Shown here piece by piece: positions 26,773-35,059 of a DNA stretch of 64,000 nucleotides. Under the pieces are notes generated by a model, which saw only the letters and a program-made list of their open reading frames with translations, was not told where the DNA came from and made no database searches. Numbering within the stretch: the first letter of the stretch is position 1; the number at the start of each line of letters is the position of its first letter. Both the position numbers and the translations under genes were made by a program. Source of the DNA: Deltaproteobacteria bacterium. Lineage in GTDB: Bacteria > Desulfobacterota > Desulfobulbia > Desulfobulbales > Desulfocapsaceae. The stretch lies in contig JAPLJF010000036.1 in the NCBI GenBank assembly GCA_026388715.1, positions 62,001-126,000 on the forward strand, in the 5' to 3' direction.

Positions 26773-27692
26773 TAATCTTGCTCCAATACTGCTAGGCCGA
26801 AGCCGGTTTTGCCATAGCCGTTGCCATTGTACAGCATGTAACGTTGGCCTTTATGATCAAAAACAAATGGGTATTCGATCATTTCTGAATCCCATCCTGC
26901 GCTGGAGACATCGATGCCAACTTGGGTGTCAAGTCGTTTCCACTGGCGACCATTCTCAGATTCCGCATATCCAATACGATAGGATTGGCCACGAAAGGAG
27001 TACCACATCCTCCATTGATCACTATCATGAATCACCGACGGGCGGGAGATTGCATGTTCTTGATCGTTAGCAAAATCGATGGCAACAAGTCCATCTCTTT
27101 GCCAGTTTATTCCATCGTGAGATTCGGCATACTTTATGTGGTATTTGTGCTCAGGCTTACCCTTGCGCATTTTCCACCCAGTGCAGGACAGGTACCACAT
27201 ACGCCAGAAATCCTCTCCCGGCAAAACGCAACAGCTCGCACAGAAATGGGGCTCATGCATAGAGCGATCAACGATTGGACCATTCGAGTAACGTGTAAAT
27301 CCATCATCCTGGGTGCTAAGGGATAAGCCTATTGAATTACGAAAAGGGACAGTTACCCCCAGATTCCACCCAATATAATAAAGAAACTTTACACCCTGAT
27401 GGAAGGTAAACCACGTTGCCATAGCCCCACTATCATCAAACTCACCAAGCTCACCTGGGGCAAGAACTGGGTTAGTAGATAATTCGAGAATCTGATTCGG
27501 ATGAGTGATGTCGATTACCGTATAACCGGTATAACTTCTATTAAATTTGTCGCGTGAGCTGAAATAGATCTTGAATAAATTATCCCCTAAACTCTCAGCG
27601 ATAGGTACAGCCGCGTGTGATTGCATCCATGCCGTCTCACCTGATGGGCAAAAAACGAGCCCGAGCTTCTGCCATTTCGCATTAACGATCAT
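26772..27692 (-). CDS. Five-bladed beta-propeller protein of the GH43/GH32-like superfamily
   Basis: 306 residues, no signal peptide. Repeated WRMWY motifs (residues about 166 and 225) and spaced FDDSGAMATWF, EPHFCASCC and ISRPSVIHD segments fit the five-bladed propeller of GH43/GH32/GH130-related proteins. Members found in O-antigen clusters without a secretion signal may act as cytoplasmic transferases or phosphorylases rather than degrading hydrolases, and I cannot tell which. It overlaps the acyltransferase gene upstream by 4 bp and lies inside a tightly coupled operon, so the role is polysaccharide assembly rather than nutrition. Confidence 0.72.
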   Translation of the reverse strand: MIVNAKWQKLGLVFCPSGETAWMQSHAAVPIAESLGDNLFKIYFSSRDKFNRSYTGYTVIDITHPNQILELSTNPVLAPGELGEFDDSGAMATWFTFHQGVKFLYYIGWNLGVTVPFRNSIGLSLSTQDDGFTRYSNGPIVDRSMHEPHFCASCCVLPGEDFWRMWYLSCTGWKMRKGKPEHKYHIKYAESHDGINWQRDGLVAIDFANDQEHAISRPSVIHDSDQWRMWYSFRGQSYRIGYAESENGRQWKRLDTQVGIDVSSAGWDSEMIEYPFVFDHKGQRYMLYNGNGYGKTGFGLAVLEQD

Positions 27693-28354
27693 ATCTCTCT
27701 CAACCTGGTGCTTGGCACCCTAGAGCGTTCTGTCGCCGTCCCGAGATAAACCCCTTCGGGTTCAGCATCAACAAGCAGCAAGGCCCCGGCACCGACCACA
27801 CACCTTTCACCGACTTTAATATGGTCACGCAATGTTGCATTCACACCGATAAAGCATTGCTCCCCAATCTCGACGCCTCCTGAAACAACCACATGCGAGG
27901 CAATGAAGCAGTGATCCTTGATGGTGGAGTGGTGGCCAATGTGATTTCCACTCCAAAGCGTGACGTTGTTGCCAATGGTGACGAACGGTTGAATGGTGTT
28001 GTCTTCAAAGATGAAACAGTTCTCTCCTATACGATTTTCATTCAGAACGGTTGCGTGGGAACTAATGAAGCTGGCTATTCGGTAACCCAATGCCTTGGCT
28101 GCTAAATATTTTTCCTTCCGCACTGCATTGAGCTTGGAGTAGCTGAGTGCAACAAAAATATCGCATTGCCCTGGAGCGTAGTGTTTTGAGAGTTCTTCAA
28201 AAGCAATAACTGGAAGGCCACAGAAAGTTGTGTCTGTCAGATAGGTAGCATCAACCGTAAATGCGACTACTTTATATTCTGAGTCCGTATTGAAATAGAA
28301 ATGGGCAAGTTGGGCTATGTCGCCAGAACCAAAGATAACTAGAGGTTTTTTCAT
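27689..28354 (-). CDS. Sugar O/N-acyltransferase of the NeuD/PglD family
   Basis: 221 residues. The N-terminus LVIFGSGDIAQLAHFYF is the Rossmann-like PglD/NeuD domain, and the C-terminal half is a left-handed beta-helix of hexapeptide repeats with the acetyl-CoA and catalytic histidine region LWSGNHIGHHSTIKDHCFIASHVVVSGG. PglD-type enzymes N-acetylate 4-amino-4,6-dideoxy sugars on nucleotide donors. Since wecE in the same operon makes such an amino sugar, N-acylation of dTDP-Fuc4N is the best guess. It overlaps its neighbours on both sides by 4 bp. Confidence 0.86.
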   Translation of the reverse strand: MKKPLVIFGSGDIAQLAHFYFNTDSEYKVVAFTVDATYLTDTTFCGLPVIAFEELSKHYAPGQCDIFVALSYSKLNAVRKEKYLAAKALGYRIASFISSHATVLNENRIGENCFIFEDNTIQPFVTIGNNVTLWSGNHIGHHSTIKDHCFIASHVVVSGGVEIGEQCFIGVNATLRDHIKVGERCVVGAGALLLVDAEPEGVYLGTATERSRVPSTRLREI

Positions 28355-28986
28355 GGATGCTTTCTCACTAAAATTGTGAACTCATAAAGCCCGTAATCGT
28401 GGAGCAGAGCCACGTTACGAGAATAGCGACGTTTACAGAAATCAAACAGCGCGCAAGGATCTGCGTAATAAAGGTAATCGCACATCTTGTCCGCATCGGA
28501 ATAGGAAGTCAGGCAATTGAAGGCGAAACCGAAGTGACTGGTGCGGTCAAGTATGTCCAGGGTCGCTTCGAGATAAGACCACCATTCGTCATCGGATCGG
28601 CCTAAACGAACATTGAAAATGCCGCTGGCAACGCCATAATCGGCAACCTGTTCAGGCTTGCTGGAGAGAATGAAGTGCGCTTTGTTTTTGTTATGATAGC
28701 GCTGCTTGGCAGCTTGAATCATGCTCTTGGATACATCAATTCCAAAATAGGAGAAGGTCTTATCTTCGCGGGTAAGAAAGTCATAGAGCGCACCATAGCC
28801 ACACCCTATATCATTCACCGAAAAAGGATTTGAGGTATCGACAATCTTGCATAGCTGCTCGAAGCGTAATGTTTGACTTTCTTCTCCATTCCAATCAACG
28901 CCGCGTGGTGTTTCTCCATGTTGGGATAATTTGGATGTATAGTATTCAGCAACGTCGATCAGCAAGTCAGTTTTGTTTTTTTGCAT
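28351..28986 (-). CDS. Class I SAM-dependent methyltransferase
   Basis: 211 residues. SAM motif I VNDIGCGYGALYDFL lies near residues 58-72, motif II YFGIDVSKSMI near 79-90. A conserved FGFAFNCLTSYSDADKM region follows. The pattern is that of small O-antigen-cluster methyltransferases. It could methylate the amino sugar made by the neighbouring wecE and acyltransferase products, but the substrate is unknown. It overlaps the glycosyltransferase gene by 20 bp and the acyltransferase gene by 4 bp. Confidence 0.84.
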   Translation of the reverse strand: MQKNKTDLLIDVAEYYTSKLSQHGETPRGVDWNGEESQTLRFEQLCKIVDTSNPFSVNDIGCGYGALYDFLTREDKTFSYFGIDVSKSMIQAAKQRYHNKNKAHFILSSKPEQVADYGVASGIFNVRLGRSDDEWWSYLEATLDILDRTSHFGFAFNCLTSYSDADKMCDYLYYADPCALFDFCKRRYSRNVALLHDYGLYEFTILVRKHP

Positions 28987-29896
28987 AAATCTCTCTTACG
29001 ATGGTGTAGGGGCGTTGCTTGGTTTCAGAGAATATTTTTGAGAGGTAGATGCCAACCACGCCGATAAAAGAGATGATCATCCCGCCAAGGAGCCAGATCG
29101 ACGCCATTACGGAAGTCCATCCGCTCAATGGTTTGGCAAGGAACATCCATTGAATGGCCAGGTATGCAATATAGAAAATTGCAAATAGAGAGATCGATAC
29201 ACCAATATGGAAGATGCCGATCAGCGGTGCATTACTGAAAGAAGTTACTGAATTGACCAGCAAAGACATTTTTCTGCGGAAGTTGTAAGTGGTTTTGCTG
29301 GTGCAGTGCTTTTTTACTACATGCGGGCGTTGAGCAAAACCCGTGATATGCCAGAGCCCAGCCATGAAGACTTCGCGTTCTTCATGTCGCAATAATGCAT
29401 TGACATAACGACGCGACATCAAGCGAGCGGTGACAATATTTTCTGGAAGCGCTAATCCTGTAAGTGCCTTGAAGAATCGATAAAACCATTGTCCGCTCCA
29501 GCGTTCGAACCAGCCGCCCTTGCGCTGTTCTTGGACTCCGTACACCACATCGCACGGGTCGCTTTGCATCTGCTCGGTGAAGGCAAGCAACCATTCCGGC
29601 TCTTCTTCCAAGTCGCTATCGATCAGGAATGCCCGTTCCCCCTTGGCATGGGCAAGCCCGGTCATCATGGCCTTGTGATGGCCGAAGTTACGGGAGAGAT
29701 CGATTACGATAACATGGCTGTCACTTTGGGTGAGTTGTACGGCAAGGTCGAGGCTGTTGTCGGGCGATCCGTCGTTCACCAGAACGATTTCGTAATCTTC
29801 ACCCATAAGTTGTTTGGCAGCAGTACTAGCCCGCTGATGAAACTCAGCGATGTAGGGCACGGATTGGTAAAGTGTTGCAACAATCGAAAGCCTCAT
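28967..29896 (-). CDS. ArnC/GtrB-like polyprenyl-phosphate glycosyltransferase
   Basis: 309 residues. An N-terminal GT2 domain has [14 protein letters not shown], the VNDGSPDNS nucleotide loop, [15 protein letters not shown] and the metal-binding [12 protein letters not shown]. Two membrane helices fill about residues 229-285, followed by [11 protein letters not shown], as in ArnC, GtrB and DPM-like enzymes. These charge undecaprenyl phosphate with one sugar on the inner face. With the small flippase and membrane GT-C proteins it would form a GtrABC-type pathway. It overlaps the genes on either side. Confidence 0.9.
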   Translation of the reverse strand: MRLSIVATLYQSVPYIAEFHQRASTAAKQLMGEDYEIVLVNDGSPDNSLDLAVQLTQSDSHVIVIDLSRNFGHHKAMMTGLAHAKGERAFLIDSDLEEEPEWLLAFTEQMQSDPCDVVYGVQEQRKGGWFERWSGQWFYRFFKALTGLALPENIVTARLMSRRYVNALLRHEEREVFMAGLWHITGFAQRPHVVKKHCTSKTTYNFRRKMSLLVNSVTSFSNAPLIGIFHIGVSISLFAIFYIAYLAIQWMFLAKPLSGWTSVMASIWLLGGMIISFIGVVGIYLSKIFSETKQRPYTIVREIYAKKQN

Positions 29897-30588
29897 GGCC
29901 GGACATACCTCATGTGGCGAGACGCGTCTTTGCCGCAGTTAAACAGCAAATCGAGAATGGTGACCCCGTGGGTGAATTCACCCCAGAGTTGGGGGTATTC
30001 TGGGTATCCAGAATAGTCGAACCAAGTCAATTTGATGTCCCGCTCAGTGAATACATTCTCTTCGATGTAGTCCTTGGCCGCAGGGCCTGAGATGTATTCC
30101 GTGCCGCCTGCCTGTTCACAAAGATCAGCCAGGCGCTCTGTCTTGCCGTCAAGCAAGGGATAATCCCATGAGTTCCTGATAACCGTCTTAATTTCCAAGT
30201 AAGCGCATACAGCTTCAATGAAACGGCGATTTAACTGGGAAAGATGCGTGTAAAACTCAGCGAGATACAGAGGTTCGAGCCAGTCTGCGATTTCGTCAAA
30301 GTGTGGCGTGCGGTGATAGCTCTGGGCCAACGCTTTCCAATGCGCTGTTGCCCACCTTGAGCCGTCGATCTCGGTTTCCCGAATTTTTTGATGATACTTT
30401 CCCTTCACTTGTACCGGAACCGTTAGCCATTGCACTCCCTGCGGCGTCTTGATTTGATTGCGGTTACGCCAGTCACGTCGCGTGTACTGCATGTCGTCGT
30501 AGAGGATGAACTCATCCACGGCGGCAATCATGTCGAAGTACCCCTTCCATGGGATGTAGTTGGATTGGAGGATGGCGACTTTCTTCAT
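29893..30588 (-). CDS. WbqC-family protein
   Basis: 231 residues. The N-terminus [41 protein letters not shown] carries the typical SNYxPWKGYF and [14 protein letters not shown] patterns of WbqC, and [16 protein letters not shown] lies in the C-terminal half. WbqC proteins are common in O-antigen clusters with amino sugars, and their biochemistry is not established; a role in amino-sugar N-acylation has been proposed on context. The gene overlaps the upstream gene (TAATG) and the downstream one by 4 bp. Confidence 0.88.
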   Translation of the reverse strand: MKKVAILQSNYIPWKGYFDMIAAVDEFILYDDMQYTRRDWRNRNQIKTPQGVQWLTVPVQVKGKYHQKIRETEIDGSRWATAHWKALAQSYHRTPHFDEIADWLEPLYLAEFYTHLSQLNRRFIEAVCAYLEIKTVIRNSWDYPLLDGKTERLADLCEQAGGTEYISGPAAKDYIEENVFTERDIKLTWFDYSGYPEYPQLWGEFTHGVTILDLLFNCGKDASRHMRYVRP

Positions 30589-32138
30589 TACGCACCCCCT
30601 TTTGCCTTATAAATTTGGTAGGCTGGGTTAGACGAAATTGGAAGTGGCTCGAAGTTGTCCAGAATATATTGATGAATTAGCGGATGTGTATTTTGGAAGC
30701 GCAATTCATCATGCCCATCTAGCGGTAGATCGACCAACACAAAACCAGGCCTTGCCGTTTTTATTCGTTCTATCTCAGCTTTTTCGAAGGCTTGAGAGCG
30801 AGGGAATAGCACATAAATTTCCCATATCGGAGATTTACGTTCGAGCAGGGCATAGGCGCCCGGCCAAGCGACAAAACTTTGGCCATCAGGGGCATATTGT
30901 TCAGCTAGCTTACGAAGTAGTCCAATGTCACGTGAGGTGCCTGGATCAACTTGGAGATTACTGCCGGAAATTTCGACATTCACACATCGCTTGTTAATGT
31001 GACATTGCCAACCCGGATGAAATATGTGCGAGACCCAAAGGCTTGCTGTGCATAACATGAGTGCCAGAGGCCACTTAATCTTGGCAGGCTGCATGGCTAG
31101 GAGAACAAGGCAGCCGACCAGCAGCGGGAAAATGCCCTGAGCAAGGTGAGCGATATCCGCCCGGGAATACGCATAGTGCGCATAGGGAAGTGCCAAAAAT
31201 GACGTTGCGACCAGTGCAGGTAAAACTTGCTTATTCTGAAATTTTTGCCAGACAACCCAGAGGATGGTCAGAACTCCAAAAACGACGGTGTCAATAAAAA
31301 GTAGTCCGACTAACACTCCGCGAATCGCTTCGTCAAGCGGCACTGAGGCAAAGTTCACTCGCCAAGGCCAGGGAATTGGAAGAGGAAGGTTTGTGGTTTT
31401 AACTTCAAATAGAAAGCGGATGCTTTCCCAGAATGCGACGGCAAAGCCTGGTACCAACAGCGCCATGAAAAATATGGGCATAAAGCCAGCTATGACCCCG
31501 GCTGACCAAAGTGAAAATCCCTCTATTAAACCGGGACCTTCTACTCTCTTGATGTTTAGCCAGGACATGACCCCAATACTGCCAGCAACGCCATACATGC
31601 CATGGTTACGCCCAAAAATAGCTACCAGACCTACGCACAGCCCGGCAAAAAAGTAACGTCTTCGTGTCGGGTTTTGGACTAGGAAAGCCAATAAGCCGAT
31701 TAAAAAAATAGACAGCGAGATATCAAACAGTTTGTGGCGCGGAAACATCCACACCACCAAGATGATAGCCGACAGGAGCAAATAAGGGAAATTTTGTTTT
31801 TTTACGGAACGAGCGATCAACAATAGTCCAACAAATAGCCCTGCCGCCTGAAATATTGCCACAGCACCCCGCAGGGTCATAATGCCATTATTGCTACACA
31901 AGCTCATGAACGCAGCCGACCACCAATAACGGCCAGGATCGTAGGCCATGAAATCACGAATAGGCACCTCACCGAGCATCACACGCTGAGCGCCATACCA
32001 AAGAAAGCCCTCATCCCACAGACTGAAGCCCTTGTTGCCCTGCCACATGAAACTCGTGAATACAACACAGGTGGCTAAGGCCAGCATTTGGAGGGGTAAA
32101 AATTTATTTTTTGCAGATTCAAATTGTAAGTGTAACAT
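30588..32138 (-). CDS. Large polytopic membrane protein, probable GT-C glycosyltransferase
   Basis: 516 residues and first gene of the minus-strand island operon. An N-terminal membrane helix is followed by a periplasmic loop with [25 protein letters not shown], the acidic first-loop pattern (D-E) typical of ArnT/PMT-like GT-C enzymes. Some nine further helices and a C-terminal soluble domain of about 130 residues follow. It should transfer a sugar from undecaprenyl phosphate outside the membrane. The 280 bases upstream of it are AT-rich and should hold the operon promoter, but no convincing boxes were found. Confidence 0.8.
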   Translation of the reverse strand: MLHLQFESAKNKFLPLQMLALATCVVFTSFMWQGNKGFSLWDEGFLWYGAQRVMLGEVPIRDFMAYDPGRYWWSAAFMSLCSNNGIMTLRGAVAIFQAAGLFVGLLLIARSVKKQNFPYLLLSAIILVVWMFPRHKLFDISLSIFLIGLLAFLVQNPTRRRYFFAGLCVGLVAIFGRNHGMYGVAGSIGVMSWLNIKRVEGPGLIEGFSLWSAGVIAGFMPIFFMALLVPGFAVAFWESIRFLFEVKTTNLPLPIPWPWRVNFASVPLDEAIRGVLVGLLFIDTVVFGVLTILWVVWQKFQNKQVLPALVATSFLALPYAHYAYSRADIAHLAQGIFPLLVGCLVLLAMQPAKIKWPLALMLCTASLWVSHIFHPGWQCHINKRCVNVEISGSNLQVDPGTSRDIGLLRKLAEQYAPDGQSFVAWPGAYALLERKSPIWEIYVLFPRSQAFEKAEIERIKTARPGFVLVDLPLDGHDELRFQNTHPLIHQYILDNFEPLPISSNPAYQIYKAKGGA

Positions 32139-32393
32139 TTGATTGTACGATACCTGATTAGAGGTTTGATATCCAATTTGGAAAATTAATGTAAATTTTT
32201 ACACTACTCTGCCTGAGAAAAAAAGGATATTCTTGCTTGAAAAGATAGTGTTGTTCGGAGAAAAAGCGTAACTGGGTTGAAATAGGATGAGATTGCCTTT
32301 TTCCTGAAACTGGTATATATGTTCGAATTTGATAACTATTCAGTATGTTCACTTTTTGGGATGAAAGACTGATCTCGTGCAAAGACGTAAAGG

Positions 32394-32672
32394 ATAACAA
32401 AAAATGAGATAGGAATAATCGTGAACGAGTTCCACTGCGTTCATCGGGAGATTGGTGTTGGGCTTCTTGAGACGGTTTATGAGATTGTTTTGGTCAGAGA
32501 GTTGCAGGATAGAAGGCTGACGGGGTGCAAGCTCGGATACCTGTTGAATTTCGGCGATGGTTTGATGAAATTCGGGCTTACCAGTATGTCAAAGGTCTTG
32601 AAAAAATATTTTTTTGTGCCTCCGGGCTTTTACGAGAGAGAAGAATGTTGTGAACTAATTGTTTATGCTTAA
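32394..32672 (+). pseudogene. Decayed GxxExxY-family gene (start lost, middle deleted)
   Basis: In one frame 32394-32672 reads KNEIGIIV...VHREIGVGLLETVYEIVLVRELQ, the conserved front of a GxxExxY protein with the GLLETVY motif itself. It then jumps to LTGCKLGYLLNFGDGLMKFGLT, which is the conserved back end. About 60 residues between them are missing, against a usual length near 125. The codon at the expected start is ATA instead of ATG. Family members often sit in sugar-polymer clusters and are thought to have a PD-(D/E)XK nuclease fold. The 32139-32393 stretch before it holds nothing else I recognise. Confidence 0.8.
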
Positions 32673-32699
32673 TAATTATGAAAAAAAACTACCTTTTTT

Positions 32700-32745
32700 A
32701 AAGAATCGGCGTGGAGTAAATTCATGCAAAAAGTTGACAATTTCT
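32700..32745. repeat. 46-bp dispersed repeat, copy 1 (similar to 55787-55831)
   Basis: This copy and the one at 55787-55831 share about 38 of 46 bases with a single 1-base gap. They lie in the same orientation and both lie 25-50 bp upstream of a plus-strand gene. On the minus strand the two copies open with ATGAA and differ mainly at third codon positions (about ten codons MNLLHADSLK versus MKLFHVDSLR), so they may be fragments of one gene family. Confidence 0.65.
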
Positions 32746-32791
32746 TTCCAATTTCGGATGCCACTATATTTATCGAAGCAGAGCATTTCGC

Positions 32792-33670
32792 ATGAATCTA
32801 TCCTCCTCACTTCCTGCTCCTCACTCCCAGGCTGGTGTCAACCCCCACGCCCTACAGCCGACGTCCCTTGTGGCACTGGGCAAAAGTCTCTGGCGTAACC
32901 GCGAGCTCATCGTGCAAATGACCAAGCGTGAAGTGGTGGGCCGCTATAAAGGTTCAGCCATGGGACTAGCTTGGTCTTTCTTTTACCCAGTGTTCATGCT
33001 GGTTGTGTATACCTTCGTCTTCTCCGAGATTTTTAAATCTCGCTGGGGTGGGATTGGTGGTGACCAGAGCAAAACACAATTTTCCGTGCTTCTTTTTGTT
33101 GGCCTGATCGTGCTGAACCTGTTTAGCGAGGTACTCAACCGTGCCCCCGGGTTGATTCTTTCCAATGTTAATTACGTCAAGAAAGTTGTGTTCCCGATTG
33201 AAATACTGCCAGTCATTGCCATGGGTGCTACCTTGTTCCATAGCCTCGTCAGTCTTGGCGTGTTGCTGGCCGCTTTTGTACTCTTTAATGGCTACTTGCA
33301 CTGGACGTTAGTTTTCATCCCGCTTGTGCTACTGCCGTTAGTCATTATCACCCTTGGCCTTTCCTGGATGCTCGCATCCTTAGGTGTATTTCTGCGCGAC
33401 GTCGGGCAAACCATCAGCATTATTACCACCGTGTTGATGTTCCTTTCCCCTGTCTTTTACCCTGTGACTGCAGTGCCAGAAAAATTCCGTCCCTTCATCA
33501 TGGCTAACCCGCTTACCTTCATTATCGAGCAAGCACGAGAAGTGCTGATCTGGGGGCATTTGCCGAATTGGATGGGTTTGGGCGGTTACACTTTGGTAGC
33601 CACCGTCGTGGCCTGGACAGGCTATGCTTGGTTCCAGAAGACCAGAAAGGGATTTGCTGATGTCCTCTGA
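32792..33670 (+). CDS. wzm: O-antigen/polysaccharide ABC exporter permease (Wzm type)
   Basis: 292 residues. An amphipathic N-terminus (residues 1-60) with the LWRNRELIVQMTKREVVGRYKGSAMGLAWSF signature of ABC-2 polysaccharide exporters is followed by six membrane helices and the C-terminal FRPFIMANPLTFIIEQAREVLIWG stretch. It forms the channel that carries a finished, undecaprenyl-linked chain across the inner membrane. It is the first gene of the plus-strand half of the island and overlaps the ATPase gene by 11 bp. Its presence implies an ABC-dependent rather than Wzy-dependent O-antigen or capsule. Confidence 0.93.
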   Translation: MNLSSSLPAPHSQAGVNPHALQPTSLVALGKSLWRNRELIVQMTKREVVGRYKGSAMGLAWSFFYPVFMLVVYTFVFSEIFKSRWGGIGGDQSKTQFSVLLFVGLIVLNLFSEVLNRAPGLILSNVNYVKKVVFPIEILPVIAMGATLFHSLVSLGVLLAAFVLFNGYLHWTLVFIPLVLLPLVIITLGLSWMLASLGVFLRDVGQTISIITTVLMFLSPVFYPVTAVPEKFRPFIMANPLTFIIEQAREVLIWGHLPNWMGLGGYTLVATVVAWTGYAWFQKTRKGFADVL

Positions 33671-35048
33671 AATCGCTATTTGCGTTCAAAACATCAGCAA
33701 ATGCTACCAGATTTATGATACCCCGCGTGACAGGCTTAAACAATTTGTCTTGCCGCGTTTAAAGCGGATGTTTGGCGAATCACCTAAACAATATTTCCGC
33801 GAATTCTGGGCACTCAAAGACGTTTCCTTCGAGATCAAAAAGGGCGAAACCGTCGGCATCATCGGTCGCAATGGAAGCGGTAAATCCACTCTGCTACAAA
33901 TGATCTGCGGCACGCTTAACCCCACTGGCGGGACCATTCAAACCCATGGTCGAATTGCTGCTTTGCTGGAACTTGGCTCTGGCTTCAACCCTGAATTTAC
34001 CGGACGCGAGAACGTGTACATGAACGCCGCAGTGCTGGGTCTGAGCAATGAAGAAATCGATGCACGCTTTGATTATATCGTTGACTTCGCCGATATTGGC
34101 GACTTTATTGATCAGCCCGTAAAAACCTATTCCAGCGGGATGATGGTGCGGTTGGCGTTTGCGGTGGCTATTAATGTCAATCCTGAAATTCTGATCGTCG
34201 ATGAAGCACTTTCTGTGGGGGACGAACTATTCCAGCGTAAATGCTTTTCCCGTATTGAAGCCATCCGTGCCAGCGGTGCGACCATCCTGTTTGTGTCTCA
34301 CTCAGGCGGCGCGATTGTTGAGCTATGTGATCGGGCTGTGTTGTTAGATGTGGGTGAAAAATTAGCGGTTGGCGTGCCTAAACTAATTGTGGGACGTTAT
34401 CAAAAGTTACTCTATGCCCCTGCGGATAAACGTGACGTTATTCGTGAGCAAATTCGCCGAGCGGATGAACCGATTGTGACTACTACTAGTGTCGTTGAAG
34501 GCACATCGTACGAAGATCACACATCAACTAAGCATGCGCAGGAACCGCAAGATTTTTTTGATCCTTATCTCAAGCCAAGCAGTACCATCGAGTACGAATC
34601 ACACGGCGCCTATATTGAAGCCCCATCTCTTCTGACATTAGCGGGTGAACAAGTCAACAATCTAGTGCGTAGCAAAATCTATCGTTACGTATACACCGTA
34701 CGGTTCACCAAGAGTACCAGCAACGTGCGTTTTGGCATGTTGATCAAGACCACTTCTGGAGTGGAGTTGGGCGGCGGTGTATCAGCTAGTGCAGCCAGAA
34801 ACAGCTTGGCCTATGTGATAGCAGGAGCTATCTATCGGGTTGAATTTCGATTTTGTTGCTCATTAAATTCGGGTGTGTATTTTCTGAATGCGGGTGTGGT
34901 TGGGGACGTGGATGGCAGCGAAATTTACCTCCATCGCTTGATGGATATCGCCATGTTCAGGGTACATCATGATACAGAAAGCTTGGCGACTGGCATCGTT
35001 GATTTTAATTGCTATCCAGAGATTGAGCTCCAACAAGATCGGGGTTGA
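33660..35048 (+). CDS. wzt: Polysaccharide ABC exporter ATPase with C-terminal carbohydrate-binding domain (Wzt type)
   Basis: 462 residues from the ATG at 33660, which overlaps the permease stop and follows it in the usual way. The ATPase part has Walker A GRNGSGKST at residue 69, signature YSSGMMVRLAFA, Walker B ILIVDEALSVGDELF and an SHSGG switch. From about residue 300 a separate beta-rich domain follows, matching the Wzt C-terminal domain that recognises the modified non-reducing end of its own polymer. So the chain here is probably capped before export, perhaps by the methyltransferase downstream. Confidence 0.93.
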   Translation: MSSEIAICVQNISKCYQIYDTPRDRLKQFVLPRLKRMFGESPKQYFREFWALKDVSFEIKKGETVGIIGRNGSGKSTLLQMICGTLNPTGGTIQTHGRIAALLELGSGFNPEFTGRENVYMNAAVLGLSNEEIDARFDYIVDFADIGDFIDQPVKTYSSGMMVRLAFAVAINVNPEILIVDEALSVGDELFQRKCFSRIEAIRASGATILFVSHSGGAIVELCDRAVLLDVGEKLAVGVPKLIVGRYQKLLYAPADKRDVIREQIRRADEPIVTTTSVVEGTSYEDHTSTKHAQEPQDFFDPYLKPSSTIEYESHGAYIEAPSLLTLAGEQVNNLVRSKIYRYVYTVRFTKSTSNVRFGMLIKTTSGVELGGGVSASAARNSLAYVIAGAIYRVEFRFCCSLNSGVYFLNAGVVGDVDGSEIYLHRLMDIAMFRVHHDTESLATGIVDFNCYPEIELQQDRG

Positions 35049-35059
35049 AGAGAACAGCA

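Noticed and set aside
32158-32400. An 80-codon minus-strand frame upstream of the 516-residue membrane protein gene
   Set aside because: Low-complexity, AT-driven residues with no motif; the area more likely holds the operon promoter.
32734-32739. TTGACA inside the 46-bp repeat, considered as a -35 box for wzm
   Set aside because: No -10 box lies 16-18 bases downstream, and the second copy at 55822 would place its -10 box at the start codon of the MBOAT gene.
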